A program made the position numbers and the translations under genes. A stretch of 64,000 nucleotides of DNA. It comes from Cerioporus squamosus (taxonomy: Eukaryota > Basidiomycota > Agaricomycetes > Polyporales > Polyporaceae). This document shows positions 1-11,227 of the stretch, one piece after another. The stretch lies in NCBI GenBank assembly GCA_022592435.1, contig JABYQS010000147.1, forward strand, positions 1 through 64,000, written 5' to 3'. The notes beneath the pieces are model-generated. The model did not search any database. It saw nothing but the letters and a program-made list of their open reading frames with translations, and was not told where the DNA came from. Within the stretch, counting starts at the first letter, position 1, and each line of letters begins with the position of its first letter.

Positions 1-273
1 CGACCCAGGAGGCGACGAACAAGGATCGTCCACTTCGTTATTGCCGATTACAATCTGGCCTGCACTCAGCGTCCAGCGTCCTTTCCCTCCCGACTACCCG
101 AGCGCGGAATCCCAGCTTCAGTCGAATTGCGTCGGTCTTGCCTTTTCCTATCCGACTCACCGGATGTGTGTCGAGGAGCATAAAGCCATGGCCACCTCGA
201 CGACTAAGAGACATCGAATCGCATCCCCATCTACCCCACATCCACTCACACAACTGCACACGCATCTCCACCA

Positions 274-1724
274 ATGTTCATCAAGAGCAGCTTGATCACT
301 CTGGCTCTCGTTATGTCCGCGGCTGCCACTCCACTGGGCCGGGGGACTTGGCACTCCAGTCGCCATCGAGAAGCGCAAGACGCTCACCAAGGAGGACGGG
401 TCGTTCGACCATCCTGGCGCGATCAGGCAGATCGTCCGCGATCACAAGTAAGTCACCACCTCCTCTCGCCTTGCGCATCGGTATGTCTCTGGAACTCATC
501 GACTTGCCTTCTCCAGCAAGCACCGCCGCAACCTCATCAACCTCAAGCGCAACGCGGGTCCCGAGGCGATGAACGCGGGCTCACACATCCGGGCCGTCGC
601 CAACGTCACCTCCGCCGACCTCTCCGCGCGCCAAGCCGAGTCTCTCACCGACGAGGCCAACGACGAGTACTGGGCTGGCCCGATCGCCATCGGCAGCAAC
701 AAGCAGTCGTTCCTCATCGACTTCGACACGGGCTCGTCCGACCTCTGGGTGCCCTCCGTGAACTGCACGAGCTCCACGTGCAACGGCAAGCACAAGTACG
801 ACGCGGCCCCCTCGACGACGTCCGTACGCAAGTCGGGCACGTTCCAGATTTCGTATGGGGATGGCTCGTCCGTCTCGGGGCCCGTGTACACCGACACCGT
901 CACCGTTGCCGGGGTCACCGCGCGCGGGCAGTACTTCTCGCCGGTCACGACGCTGTCGTCGTCGTTCGCTGGTGAGGCGATGGACGGCATCTTGGGGATG
1001 GCGTACCCGCGCTGTCGCAGTTTCGCCAAAACCCGTTCTTCAACAGCGCGAAGGCGCAAAACTCGGTGAAGACCGGCGTGTTTCGCGTTCAAGCTGGCCA
1101 AGTCTGGCTCGGAGCTGTACCTCGGGGGCACCAACTCGCAGCTCTACACGGGCTCGATCGAGTACCACTCCGTCACTGGCTCTGGGTTCTGGCAGATCGG
1201 CAGTGCGAAGGTGCTCGTTGGTTCCAAGGTGCGAAGTCCCGCATTGTGAGGCTCGGGCCCTGACGCTGACGCTGTGGGCGATGACAGACGGTGGTGTCCA
1301 GCATCCAGACGGTCATCGACTCGGGCACGACGCTCATCTACGGCCCTCCGAGCCAGGTCCAGACGTTCTACAAGAGCATCCCCGGCTCGCAGGTGTACGA
1401 CGCGAAGAACGGCTTCTATTCGTTCCCGTGCAACGCTGTTCCGTCGAACGTTGCGTTCAGCTGGGGCGGCAAGAGCTGGACGATCTCCGCGGCGAACATG
1501 AACCTCGGCCGTGTGAGCACCACGCAGTGCGCTGGGGCGATTGTCGGCCAGGACCTCGGACTCGGTAACAACGTCTGGCTGGTCGGTGACAGGTGAGTCG
1601 GCTGAACGCGCGCGGACTTGTTCTCGGAGCTGAGTGCTGACCGATCCTGTGCAGCTTCATGAAGAACGTCTACTCTGTGTTCTCGTTTGACAAGAACGCT
1701 GTCGGCTTCGCCAGTCTCAAGTAG
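274..1724 (+). CDS. Secreted aspartic protease (peptidase A1, polyporopepsin-like), frameshifted
   Basis: This is a pepsin-type endopeptidase, expected to be secreted and to act at acid pH. The protein opens with a signal peptide (MFIKSSLITLALVMSAAATP), then a propeptide. The first catalytic motif is DTGSSDLW (near 721-747) and the second is DSGTTLIYGP (near 1318). Introns are 448-516, 1229-1287 and 1593-1654; the last exon ends at the TAG at 1722. The reading frame breaks three times: one extra base in the G run at 341-345, one missing base near 1008-1010 (after GMAYP), and one extra base near 1086 (before FKLAKSGS). No intron can explain these. The last two compensate each other, so only about 25 codons between them are scrambled. 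Everything else, including both active-site aspartates, is conserved. It is either a young pseudogene or an assembly error. An intact paralogue lies at 19406-20981. Confidence 0.85.
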
Positions 1725-2272
1725 AGCGTGTTAAATCAGTTCTTCATATTCCCATTACTCCCTTCTGACACTGGTACCTACGAGCCTCACCTGCAGTGCA
1801 TCGTCGACGTATGATACACCGCACAGTCGCAAGCAAGGTAGCGTGAAAACATCTATGCATTCGATCGCTTCACATAAGCTACAAATAATAATGATTATAC
1901 CCAAGCCGCCTAGACATGCACGCTTGCGCACGAGGCTAGCTACGTGCACAGCAGAACCGCGAGCCAGGGACAGCAACTGTTACAGTAGTACAACATGTGG
2001 CAGGTCGTCCCCCTTCCAGGGCGTGGCGGTCGTATAACAAACAGGTCATGTCTAAGACGTCAACGTGAGCTCGCACGCGAGCGGCGGCGGGGTAGGCTGG
2101 AGCAATGCAGAACCCGATAGCAAGCAGAGCACATTCGAGAGACAAGGCAAAATGAGGGGGAGGGATAACGAGAGTGGACGTGGCGACGTGGTGTGTGTGT
2201 TTGTTAGTTGGGTCATCGGGTACATCGCTGCCAGGGAGCTTGTGCCTGGAGGGATGGGATAGTGGGAGTCGC
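1725..2272. other. Convergent intergenic region
   Basis: This stretch separates the 3' ends of two converging genes and should hold both 3' UTRs. Open frames here are short and show no recognisable protein. No repeat or RNA gene was seen. Confidence 0.6.
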
Positions 2273-3418
2273 TTAGTGGGAAGCGGCACGACGGACAGCT
2301 TCCATGTTGCGCGCGTGGTGGCGGCGGTGGGCGTAGTCGGACGAGCGGGCGGCAACCTCGATCTGCTCGGTGGAACGGCGACGGCGGCCTCCAGCGCGGC
2401 ACTTGGGGCCAGAAGACGCAGATGCGGATGCCGTGGCCGCGGTAGCGGAGGATGCGGTGGCGGTCGATGCGACGTTCGCGACGGCGCTGGTGACGACCTT
2501 GGTGGTGGACGCCGCATGCGAGACCGCGGACTTGGTCGAGGCAGCAGCAGAGGTGTGCGAGAAGACAGACGACGAGAGCTTGCTCGAGTTGCTAGCGAGC
2601 GCGGTGCCGCCGCAGAACGTGATGAGGAGGTTCACCTAATCAATCAGGAAGGCATTAAAGATGGGACTCGGGTTCATTCAAGGAGCTCCGTACGTCGTTC
2701 GACTCGCACTGAACCTGAACCTGGTTGTCATCCGGTTTGAAGAAGGCCGTCGAGCAGTCCGCGCTGCTGCAGGTGGCGCCCTGGCCATCGCAGCCGCCGA
2801 AGTAGCTACACGATGAAAAAAGGTGGCGTCAACGCCATTGCCACATGGACTGGCATTGTATCTTACCTGAAGGTCGTCTCAACGTTGAACGCGTGAGGCG
2901 CAATCAAGCTAATGTCGGTTGACGAGCCTGCCCCGGGAGCCGTGGGGTTAACGAGGGTCATCTCGAGAGTAGAGCAGTTCTCTCCATTGAGGAGGCATTC
3001 GCCTGACAAGAAGTGAGTACCGGGGCCGCGTTCATAGCGTTGACACAATCATACCAGTTTGCAGGTAGCTGGCAGATCATCAGCTTCAATATGACTGTAC
3101 ATAGCACACGTATAGACTCACGCAATGGCGGCCGAGAAAGGGCCGTTGCTGACGAAGTCCTCGCCGCTGGAGAGGACCTTGCCGTTCTGGATGAGTTGGG
3201 GCTACAACCTTCTTTAGTTTCTTCAAATCGTCTCGTCTCGTATGCACACTCACAGTGCCCTTCCCGCAGCTACAGACCGTCACATGAGCAAGCTTTCCAG
3301 TTGGCAAACGCGTCGTTACTTACTTGTTCTTGAAACGGATCGTGTGGGATTCCGCGCGTACAGAGACGCCGGAAAGGACGGCCATAGCCACAGCGGAGAC
3401 AACGAAGGAGAGCTGCAT
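2273..3418 (-). CDS. Secreted 'glycopeptide'-family protein (thaumatin-like fold suspected)
   Basis: The gene reads leftward from the ATG at 3418, with six introns. It encodes a signal peptide (MQLSFVVSAVAMAVLSGVSV), then a core starting IRFKNNCGKGTPQLIQNG and continuing through a cysteine-rich stretch (TGECLLNGENCSTLEMT, then GSSTDISLIAPHAF, then GGCDGQGATCSSADC) to VNLLITFCGG. This is the pattern of basidiomycete secreted proteins usually annotated 'glycopeptide', which are remotely thaumatin-like. After the core comes a Ser/Thr/Ala-rich tail of about 60 residues, probably O-glycosylated, then a basic Arg/His-rich end. Exon joins I could read: NN|CGKGT, T|PQLIQ, A|YLQT, F|SYFGGC and ND|VNLL. 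The function of the family is unknown; a role at the cell surface or in host/substrate contact is guesswork. Confidence 0.75.
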
Positions 3419-3910
3419 GGTAGGGAGCGTGGTCGTGGGGCTTCGACTAGCGAGAGCGAGGAGTGGAGAGCGTAGGCTATGTATGCCTTGCTGGCGAGGA
3501 GAATGGAACGAAGGTCGTGAGGGAGGACAAGCTCGAGGGAACCCCGGAATGCAGCGCGCAGAACATGTATCTGCTGGCTGCGGGACCCCGAAAACCGCAC
3601 GGGGGCAGTTCTTGCCCATCATTTCTCTCCAAATCTCCGCCTGCTATGACGCAGCAGTGAACATAGTAGCACATCTAGGCCCGGCATGGGCACAACAAAC
3701 TGCACGGCCTGCACTCGTCGCGGGGGACGACGCGGTTCGGTGTCCACAACATACTACTGTATAGTGACAAGCCGGCAGGAGTCCCACGTTGCTCTCACAA
3801 AGGCGAGGTCCGCTCGCTTCTGCCCCACCCACGTCGCTCCTTGCCCACCACCACAACATGACTCTCCGCACCCCATCCCCTCCTGCCAACCCACCGCCTC
3901 CGTCCCCAAC
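3419..3910. other. Divergent promoter region
   Basis: This lies between two divergently transcribed genes and should hold both promoters. An ATG at 3858 in good context opens a frame that stops at 3975 and does not match the downstream acetyltransferase frame. Confidence 0.45.
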
Positions 3911-4807
3911 ACGTCTTCGAAGATCAAGCGCTCCACAGAAGTATTTGCGGGTGTCGAGGTCACCGAGGAACACCTGAAGGAGTGTGCCCGGCTCTTCAGC
4001 GAGAACTATGGCGTGTGGGCATTAGATGTCGTCCGTCCACTCAAGCCTGGTAAGTGATGTAGTCTTCCAGATTGCAACGTACCTCTGAAGATCATTTGCA
4101 AGGTGGTCGTGTAGCAATGTCGGCGAAGAGGCTCCGCTCCCAGTGTCTCTCGGATCCCAACAATACGATCCTCATGATAGCCCGCATCCAGGATGAGATC
4201 GTGGGACATGCTTTCGCCACGAAGTGGCAGTATGGGAAAGGTCAGTAGCCATACATAGCGCCCTCCAGCAACACCTGACCAGTCTTAGGTTACGTCGGTT
4301 GGGTGACCCAGCTTGTCGTCGACGTTAACCAGCGTAAGCGCTACATCGCTACCCAGCTCCTCCAGACCCTCAAGTACCATACTTGGTACGAGGGCGTTAC
4401 GATGATGGGCTTGGTGTCTTCCCATCCCGCCGCTTGTCATGCTCTCTGCAAACTCAACAGTGCGTATTCAGATCTTTCTCGTGAGTCTCACTTCACCTAC
4501 ATGTTTCGCAGGTCTCGCTACCAAGCAGGTCAATCTCCAGTTCATCGCTACTCATGCCCAGGGCGTCCTGAAGAGCACCACAATTGATTACCTTAAGACG
4601 GCTGAGCTCTGTGGCTCGCTGTTCCAGCCCAGTGTGACCAACGGCACTGTGTCCTCCGTTAACACGCAGTTCTTCGTCGATCACGCGGAGCCGCAGGAGG
4701 CTTTAAACGTCTACGTGGAGCAGAACCGGTGGGTGTTGGGTGCCTTGTTAGATGGACACGAGTTCCTGCTTCTGCTACCTGTTTCTCCTGTCTCCCCGAC
4801 TACTTAG
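3911..4807 (+). CDS. GNAT-family N-acetyltransferase domain protein
   Basis: The product looks like an acyl-CoA N-acyltransferase. Exon 1 ends with WALDVVRPLKPG. It is followed by three introns (donors near 4050, 4240 and 4459) and joins to GRVAMSAKRLRSQCLSD, then GYVGWVTQLVVDVNQRKRYI, where the V-V-D-x-x-x-R-K-x-Y/I stretch resembles the acetyl-CoA-binding motif A of GNAT enzymes. The C-terminal part (NLQFIATHAQGVLKST and onward) is conserved-looking but unnamed. The start is a problem: the frame has no ATG in a sensible place. The nearest in-frame ATG is at 3686, far upstream, while the ATG at 3858 is in another frame. An ACG at 3911 begins SSKIKRSTEVFAGVEV, so I used it as a provisional boundary. 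The substrate is unknown. Confidence 0.65.
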
Positions 4808-5391
4808 TAGGTCGTCGTCGGCGAGCATTTAGTTCGTACGTATGTTATAGGGCTGCATATCATCGTCGTTTCTGGGACTCCGTCGCTGTCAACTGTACTT
4901 GCTCTCGGGTTTTAGTCGTTCTCGGATTGTACTTGCTCTCAGGATGTATCTCAATTCTGGTCTCGATCTCGGCATGATATTCGGCGCGCTCAATACATAC
5001 TCCGCGTTAGCCGGCAGTCTCTATACATAGGTGCCCAGGGGCCTATCGATCCTTCAACAGCTGTACATAAACTGATCGAAAGCCAATCGAGGACGACACC
5101 CATGTGATGACACTTCCGAGATCCTTTCAGATCGTCATGTACTCAACACCAGACTCGATCCGGAGGCAATCCGACATATATTCCACCAGCAATATACGAG
5201 TATTCATACGAATGAGGTATTACATCGTCCGCCCCATGGGTATCAAGGTAAGATATGTGCGTTACAGAGTAGAAGATATGATTACTCCACAAGATCATGA
5301 GTACTAATCTGCACCCCGAGTATACAAGCCGTCCCGCCCCATTGCATCCGCATATGCATAGAGAGATGTTGATGTCTTGATGATTTCCCCG
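4808..5391. other. Convergent intergenic region
   Basis: This separates two convergent genes and is rather AT-richer than its surroundings. I see no gene, repeat or RNA in it. Confidence 0.6.
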
Positions 5392-8300
5392 TCAGTCATC
5401 AGCGTCGTCGCCCGCTTGCGCAACTTCACGTCGGTGCTGCATGCGCACGGGCGATGGCTGGATCCCCGCGCTGGGAGGTGGCTCCTCGCTCTCCTCAATC
5501 GTCTCCTCGTCGGGCTGTCCCTTCCATCGCGCCTTCGGTCCAGCTGTCTCGTCCGGGCTGGGCGAAGATGTGACAAGAGCCTTTTCGAGTGCCTTCTCGC
5601 CGCGCTTCTTGAGGCGCAGCGACATCGCGGCCTGCAAGGAGTCGATGTACGAGTCGTACTTGACGATCTCCGTCAACAGATACTGCGACTTCTTCTCCCA
5701 GTTCGACTGCGCTTTCTGTGCGTTAGATGAACGCGGTTGATACTGATGTCATGAAACGACACGCGAAGCGCACGCGCAAGTCAGCGATCAGTCGGCCACT
5801 CCACACAGAATATGCGATGCATCAGACCGCAGTGCGACACTCACCAGCTGGGTCATCGGAGTCCTAAGCTCATTATGTTGCTGCAGCTCCTCCTTGAGAT
5901 GGGCGACATGTTTTTGCAACGCCTCCAGCTGCGTCTCCTCGTCGTGCGTGCTTGGAACGGACGGTGGCAACGGGGGCTTCCACTCGTTGAGGTACGTCCT
6001 GTCGGCCCACGGCGACTTGTCCGCGCGGACAGTGGCTGCCATATCCTTGAACCGGCTGCGACCACTGCGGACACTCTGGTTGTCGGTCTCACGGATCGAA
6101 TAGTCGTCCTCCGACAAGGATCGCGCTCGAGTGACAGGGTCCACGACACGATTCCAGCCGTATTCCATGTTCGAGACACCGCCAACAAGAGGCTCCTTGC
6201 TCTGGCGAGCCGCCCAGTAGTTGCATGTCGACACCCACTCGTTGACCAGCTCCTCAGTACCAGCCTGGAAGAAGTACACGCCGCCGTTGGACAGCGTGAG
6301 CACCATGCAGTGTGGGCGTTGTCGGTTGTAACCCGGTGGTGGTAGCGCATGGGCGAGTGAGTGGGCGAGCAAGATGGTGCCCACAGGAGTCGCGTTTTCC
6401 TGCTCGACGGTTACCCGCTGCCCATGTCAACGCAAATGAATGTGTACTCACTAGCCAATTTCCGCCTCCTACCACGCTCGCACCGCCCATTCCGTGTTCC
6501 CCGAAAGTGAACATGCTCAGTTCGCCCTTCTGAATCACGACGAACACGTCCATCCAGGCCTTCGACCTCGCACGCTTGCCTGTTGACTCCCAGTACTGCT
6601 TTCGGCAGAGCATACCCTCCTTCGCCCATGGCGGGCCAAGGAGAGCAAGCTCCTCGTCGGTGATGCTGATGTCCGTCGACGAAGAATCGTCGCTGCGCAG
6701 GCTATGCTCGTCGTCTTCCCGTTGTTCCCGAATAATAGTGTGGGAAAGATTAGAAGCAAAGCCAAGAGCTGGAGCCAGGAAGGACACCGCGGAACCATGG
6801 AGGCCCTAGACCCACGTATAGTTAGCCCCTTTATTGTCAAGGAAGCACTGTCGCCGAACTTACCTCGTTCGAGGTCGCGAAGCTCGGTGCCGGACTTGCG
6901 CGTCCATCAAGGCTGCTGCCACTGCTGTATGGGCTGTGACCTTGCCCACCCAGGATGGACTGCAACCCCCGTATACTCCCACGCTTGAGAGTTGTCAGGC
7001 GGTCCTGCTGCCCGCGCACGCTCCGGTTGCGGAGAACCGTCCCGTGGGGACTCAGGGATGACGTCGACGACCGAGCCAGCAAGGTGTTCCCAATGGGTAA
7101 AAGGATCTGCTGGGCCTTGACGGCATTGTATATTTCCTATGTCCAATGAGATCAGTGACTGTCTCTGATATCCACGAGAAAGGTATACTGACCTTCAACA
7201 TGTTCTCTATCTCCGTTTCCCAGTTGCGGTCATACACGATGGCCGATGGAGCAGAGACGGAGCTAGTGGCTGGTGGCGGTGGCGGGTTCGCCTCCTGGCT
7301 CTGCTTGCCCTCCGCGTTGCTCGACGCCCCCACGGACACTGAGCTCTGGTTGGCTGACGAGGAGCCAGCAGGATCGGACGACGCCAGCGTGAGCTGGCCG
7401 GAGGAATTGACCAGCGTACCGGAGGAAGGCACCAGTGCTTCTCTGGTGACAGAGTTCCAGCTGGTGATGCTATCGCTCCGCTTGCCCCGCGCGCGTATGG
7501 TGTTCCCAGGAACGTCTCCATGCTCGGATCCGCCGCGCACACTACTCCAGTCGTCATAGGTCAGGTCCGTGCTCGAGGCCGTACCGCTCGGTTGCAGTTG
7601 AAGCTGAATGGTGGTCATCGTGTTTCTGATGAACTGGTTCCTCGACATGCGGTTCGCAAGTTCGGCGACGTGAAGGTCGGTATTCAACAGGAGCACAGAA
7701 TAGACGACTGCGTGAACGACACCTGGCAAGATAATGGTCAGGTTCACATACGCATCGTACCATCCCACAAGACTTACTGGCATTGCCAAGAATGGTTGTA
7801 GGGTTGCACTCGAAGTATCGACGAGCAAACTCCTCCAGAATCCGGTCGACCTGCTGCGTCTCAGCCTTGAGGTAGAGCTTTGCGCATAGCCGCCTGCGCG
7901 GGATATTGAGATCAACCTCTGCGCGGTCCACAAAGGTAATAACGAACCTGAATGCTTGGTCCAATCGGAGGTTTGAGAAGTCGAAGTTGTTGATGTAGTG
8001 GCGCAAGGCGGCCTTGTTGATGAGGCTCCTGCACCCACAGTTAGCGTCGAACGGACCGGAAGGACCAATACAACTCACTGTCCACCAAGCCATTCCGCGA
8101 TCTTGTCCTTGGGTAGGAACTCCTCGTCTTCCACCCAACACCGGCTGGCGAGTTCTTTGCCTCTGTTGTCGAGGTCTGCAGACGACTCCTCGTGTTTTGC
8201 GGGAGACGACTGCCGTAGGGAGAAACGTGCCGGCACGAGGTCGTTGGTCGTGAGATCTTGCTGTGATGCCGCCGACAAGCCGGGTACTGTATTGGGATCA

Positions 8301-10968
8301 ACAAAGCCATTCGGCGTAGAGACAACGCGAGTAGTGCGGGGCAGCTCACAAACACGGCCTTCGTCCCGGTCCGGGACAAGCGACGGCTCTGACGCGGAAG
8401 CGGTTGACCGATGTTGGACGCGGAGTCTGTTGGATTCTCGAGAAGCAGAATGAGCGTGGTGTAGTAAAGGGCCGGTGAAACGAGTTGGTGGCGACCGTGG
8501 GCCATACTTGAGGTTCGGTGAGCGTGGGTAACCGGCATTAGAGCCGGGACGCGGGCGCAAAGGAGTGCTGAGGGAGGAAGTACGTGGTGGTACAATGGGG
8601 GCTTCGACGGGTGACGGAGCATTGGAGGACGGGCCAGCGTTCACCAGGGCCTCTTCGCCTCCAGACACAGAATGGAGGGTTACTGCAGGGGTGCCGAGCT
8701 CGTTGGGTAGTGAATGTGTCGCCCGGGGTGTGGGCCGGAATGTTGGTGGCGCAGAAAGGGGAGCAACGAGATCGTCGCTTTGCGCGCGGGCATTGAGCGG
8801 CCGTTTGGATGGTGTGGTAGGATCGCGGAGGTCCAGAGAAGTGGAGCGGGTTTCAAGGTTTTGAAGCTCACCACGGAACTGTGACATGATACCTTCAAGG
8901 CGGGTACCCCAGCCCGGTGATCCTTCGAAGGCCTTCGTGTCTGTTGAAATACGAAGAGGTGTTGACGTTGCGCCTGTGCCCATCGCCTTCTTCAACTCTG
9001 CGTCGCTCACACTCATACTCCTCCGCTTGCTCCGGCTGGGCGCCTTCACGTGTTTACCAGGCCGCTCCTTGACAGTCTGGGTGGGTGAAGGCGATCGAGA
9101 GCGCTGCCCTGGTGCGTTGACCATCACGACCGACTGGTCGTCGTCTGTATCTGACATACTTGTACGTCGGTCCTGGTCGTTGCTGATGGCGGGAAGAGGC
9201 TTCTCTTCACCAGACGTGGACGGAGTAGAGAAGACGTCGGCTGCGTCGGCAGGAGCGGGGCCAGTCTTCCTGGCGGCGTCTTTAGGTAATGGCGGCACAG
9301 GAGGAGGGAAGGCGTCAAACAACGGTGAACTGGAGTAGGTTGCAATCGAGGTCGTAGAGGGCGACGATGTGAGTGTTCGCTATTATATGAGCATTGTGGC
9401 CATCAGCGTCCGAAGAACATGTTACGATGGAATGCACGAAGATGATCAACGTGCGGCGGGACATCTGCGCGCCATTCAGACGGAGCTCCTTGGTTTACGG
9501 TTTAGACCACCACCACATTGTCTCGTACATGCTTCTTGACCATCTGTCTGGATGCCATAACTCGACGTGGCAGCAAGCAGAAGGATATCTGTCGTCACGA
9601 GCATGTCCCCGAAGGATACCTCACTTAATGACTGATTGAACGACTGGACGCGATCGTCGAAAAGCTTATGCTTCATGTGCAGGGGAGAGAGCGTGACCCA
9701 CCGCGCACCGTTGCGAATGACGCAGCACCATACTTAGGCCATTCGGGCCTGCCCACAACAATGAATCGACGGACTCACCGATCGTTCTCGTGTAGACCCA
9801 GCTCCCAGCATCTTCCCTAGGAATGCCGAAGTCTTCGCACGGACGGAGGACTTAGCAGGCTAGAGGTGGAGCGTGGCGTGAACACTGCCGTCCCAGGATA
9901 CAACGGCTAATGGAACACACCTTGCCATCCTTCATCGACCCAAACGACCTAGGGCTTGTGAGGACCCAGTCCGGGCTCGTTGCTCCTGCAGCGGCCGCTT
10001 CACGTTGGGCAGACAAATTCTGGGAAGACCTCATCCTGCCCTTGGGAAGGGGGGTAACTTGTGTTGACGGTCCCGGGGATTGCGCTGAGCACACAGGAAC
10101 AGAAACGTGAGGTGAGGAGAGGTCCAACCAGGCAGTGAGGCCAACGTAGATAAGTGCGAGAACGGTGAGCCGTCCGGAGAAAGGGTGGGAGAGATGGACA
10201 AGGTTGTCGAGAATAAGTACACCAAGACATATGGAACGCAGCAGTGGCACGTACCGTCTCGCGACGACGAGGATATGCCATTCTTCTTCCCGTCCTTCCC
10301 TCCACCAACGCCGCTGCGTTCCTTCGCTTTTCGAAGAAGGGTGGCGAGGTCCGGGCTACTCGCTGTTCCCGGCGACCGATACATGGAACGCCGCCTCGTC
10401 TGGTAGTCGATCTCTTCGGGTGCGTCGTAGAAAACCTCACTCGTCGACGAGGATGGGGATGTAAGTGCACTGGCGGAAGCGAGACCAGAGCGAGCGGCAC
10501 TATTTCCTGGGGACGGTGTGGGCGGCACAATGATTGGTGTCGATGGCTGTAGCCCGAGATACCCTCTTTGTGGCGGCGGTGAAGGTGATGAAGAAAGCGC
10601 GATTGAGGCGTTTGAGAGGTCTGCGCCGAGCTCGTCGACGTCAGGGCTCTCCTTGAGCAAGACGGTGCCCCCCGCGCGAAGAGCCTGCTCGAAATCTAGC
10701 TCAGTCCGTGAAGTTCGTCGGCCAGCAATTCCATGGACGTCCTTCGATCCGACCGGCTGGAGGCCAGAAGGGAACGACGATGGCGGTACTGGGGACCGCG
10801 GTGATGATTGTCTGAAGAGGGACGCCAGGGTGAAGGACGGAGGCCAAACGGAGGCTTAGCGACGTCGCCGTACGAGGTCAAGGTGCGGCACGCTCTCGAT
10901 TCGCTGGAGACACCCCAATGATCTCTCCATTTCCGCGACCTTCGCGGCGCATTTATTGCCAGGGCCAT
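5392..10968 (-). CDS. Sec7-PH domain ARF guanine-nucleotide exchange factor
   Basis: This should activate ARF-type GTPases in membrane traffic. In order: a long disordered Ser/Pro-rich N-terminus (about 10968-8100); a Sec7 domain (about 8100-7550) with SLINKAALRHYINNFDF, the catalytic-glutamate stretch KAETQQVDRILEEFARRYF and the conserved LLLNTDLHVAELANRMSRNQF; a linker; a PH domain (about 6660-6240, EGMLCRKQYWES to FFQAGTEELVNEWVSTCNYW); and a coiled-coil tail ending TEIVKYDSYIDSLQAAMSLR and an acidic end at 5395. The start is tentative: ATG 10968 joins by a 62-nt intron (10873-10812) to the frame containing ELDFEQALRAGGTVLLKES. The stretch 9770-9377 is unresolved; it is either one long intron or hides small exons. 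The layout resembles fungal Yel1/Syt1-type GEFs. Most of the family assignment rests on Sec7 plus PH. Confidence 0.85.
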
Positions 10969-11227
10969 CTCCTCTGATATATGTAGTCTCCAACACACTA
11001 GAAGTACTACAGAATGACTGTTGAACAATAATCTATAACATCTACGGTCGCATCGTACAACTCGAGCCCTCGTCGTGAGCAGAAAAGGAAGACATGTGGG
11101 ATCGTTGCAAGAGAATACCACCCGACTGCAGCTACACAAGATCTAGTCAGATTACAGGCATGGATGATAGAAAGCACATAGAAAAAGCAGCAGAAATATA
11201 CGCCGAAACGCGCCCCAAACACAAGTC

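Noticed and set aside
10690..10968. Apparent frameshift at the start of the Sec7 gene
   Set aside because: A canonical 62-nt intron (10873-10812) restores the frame, so no lesion is needed.
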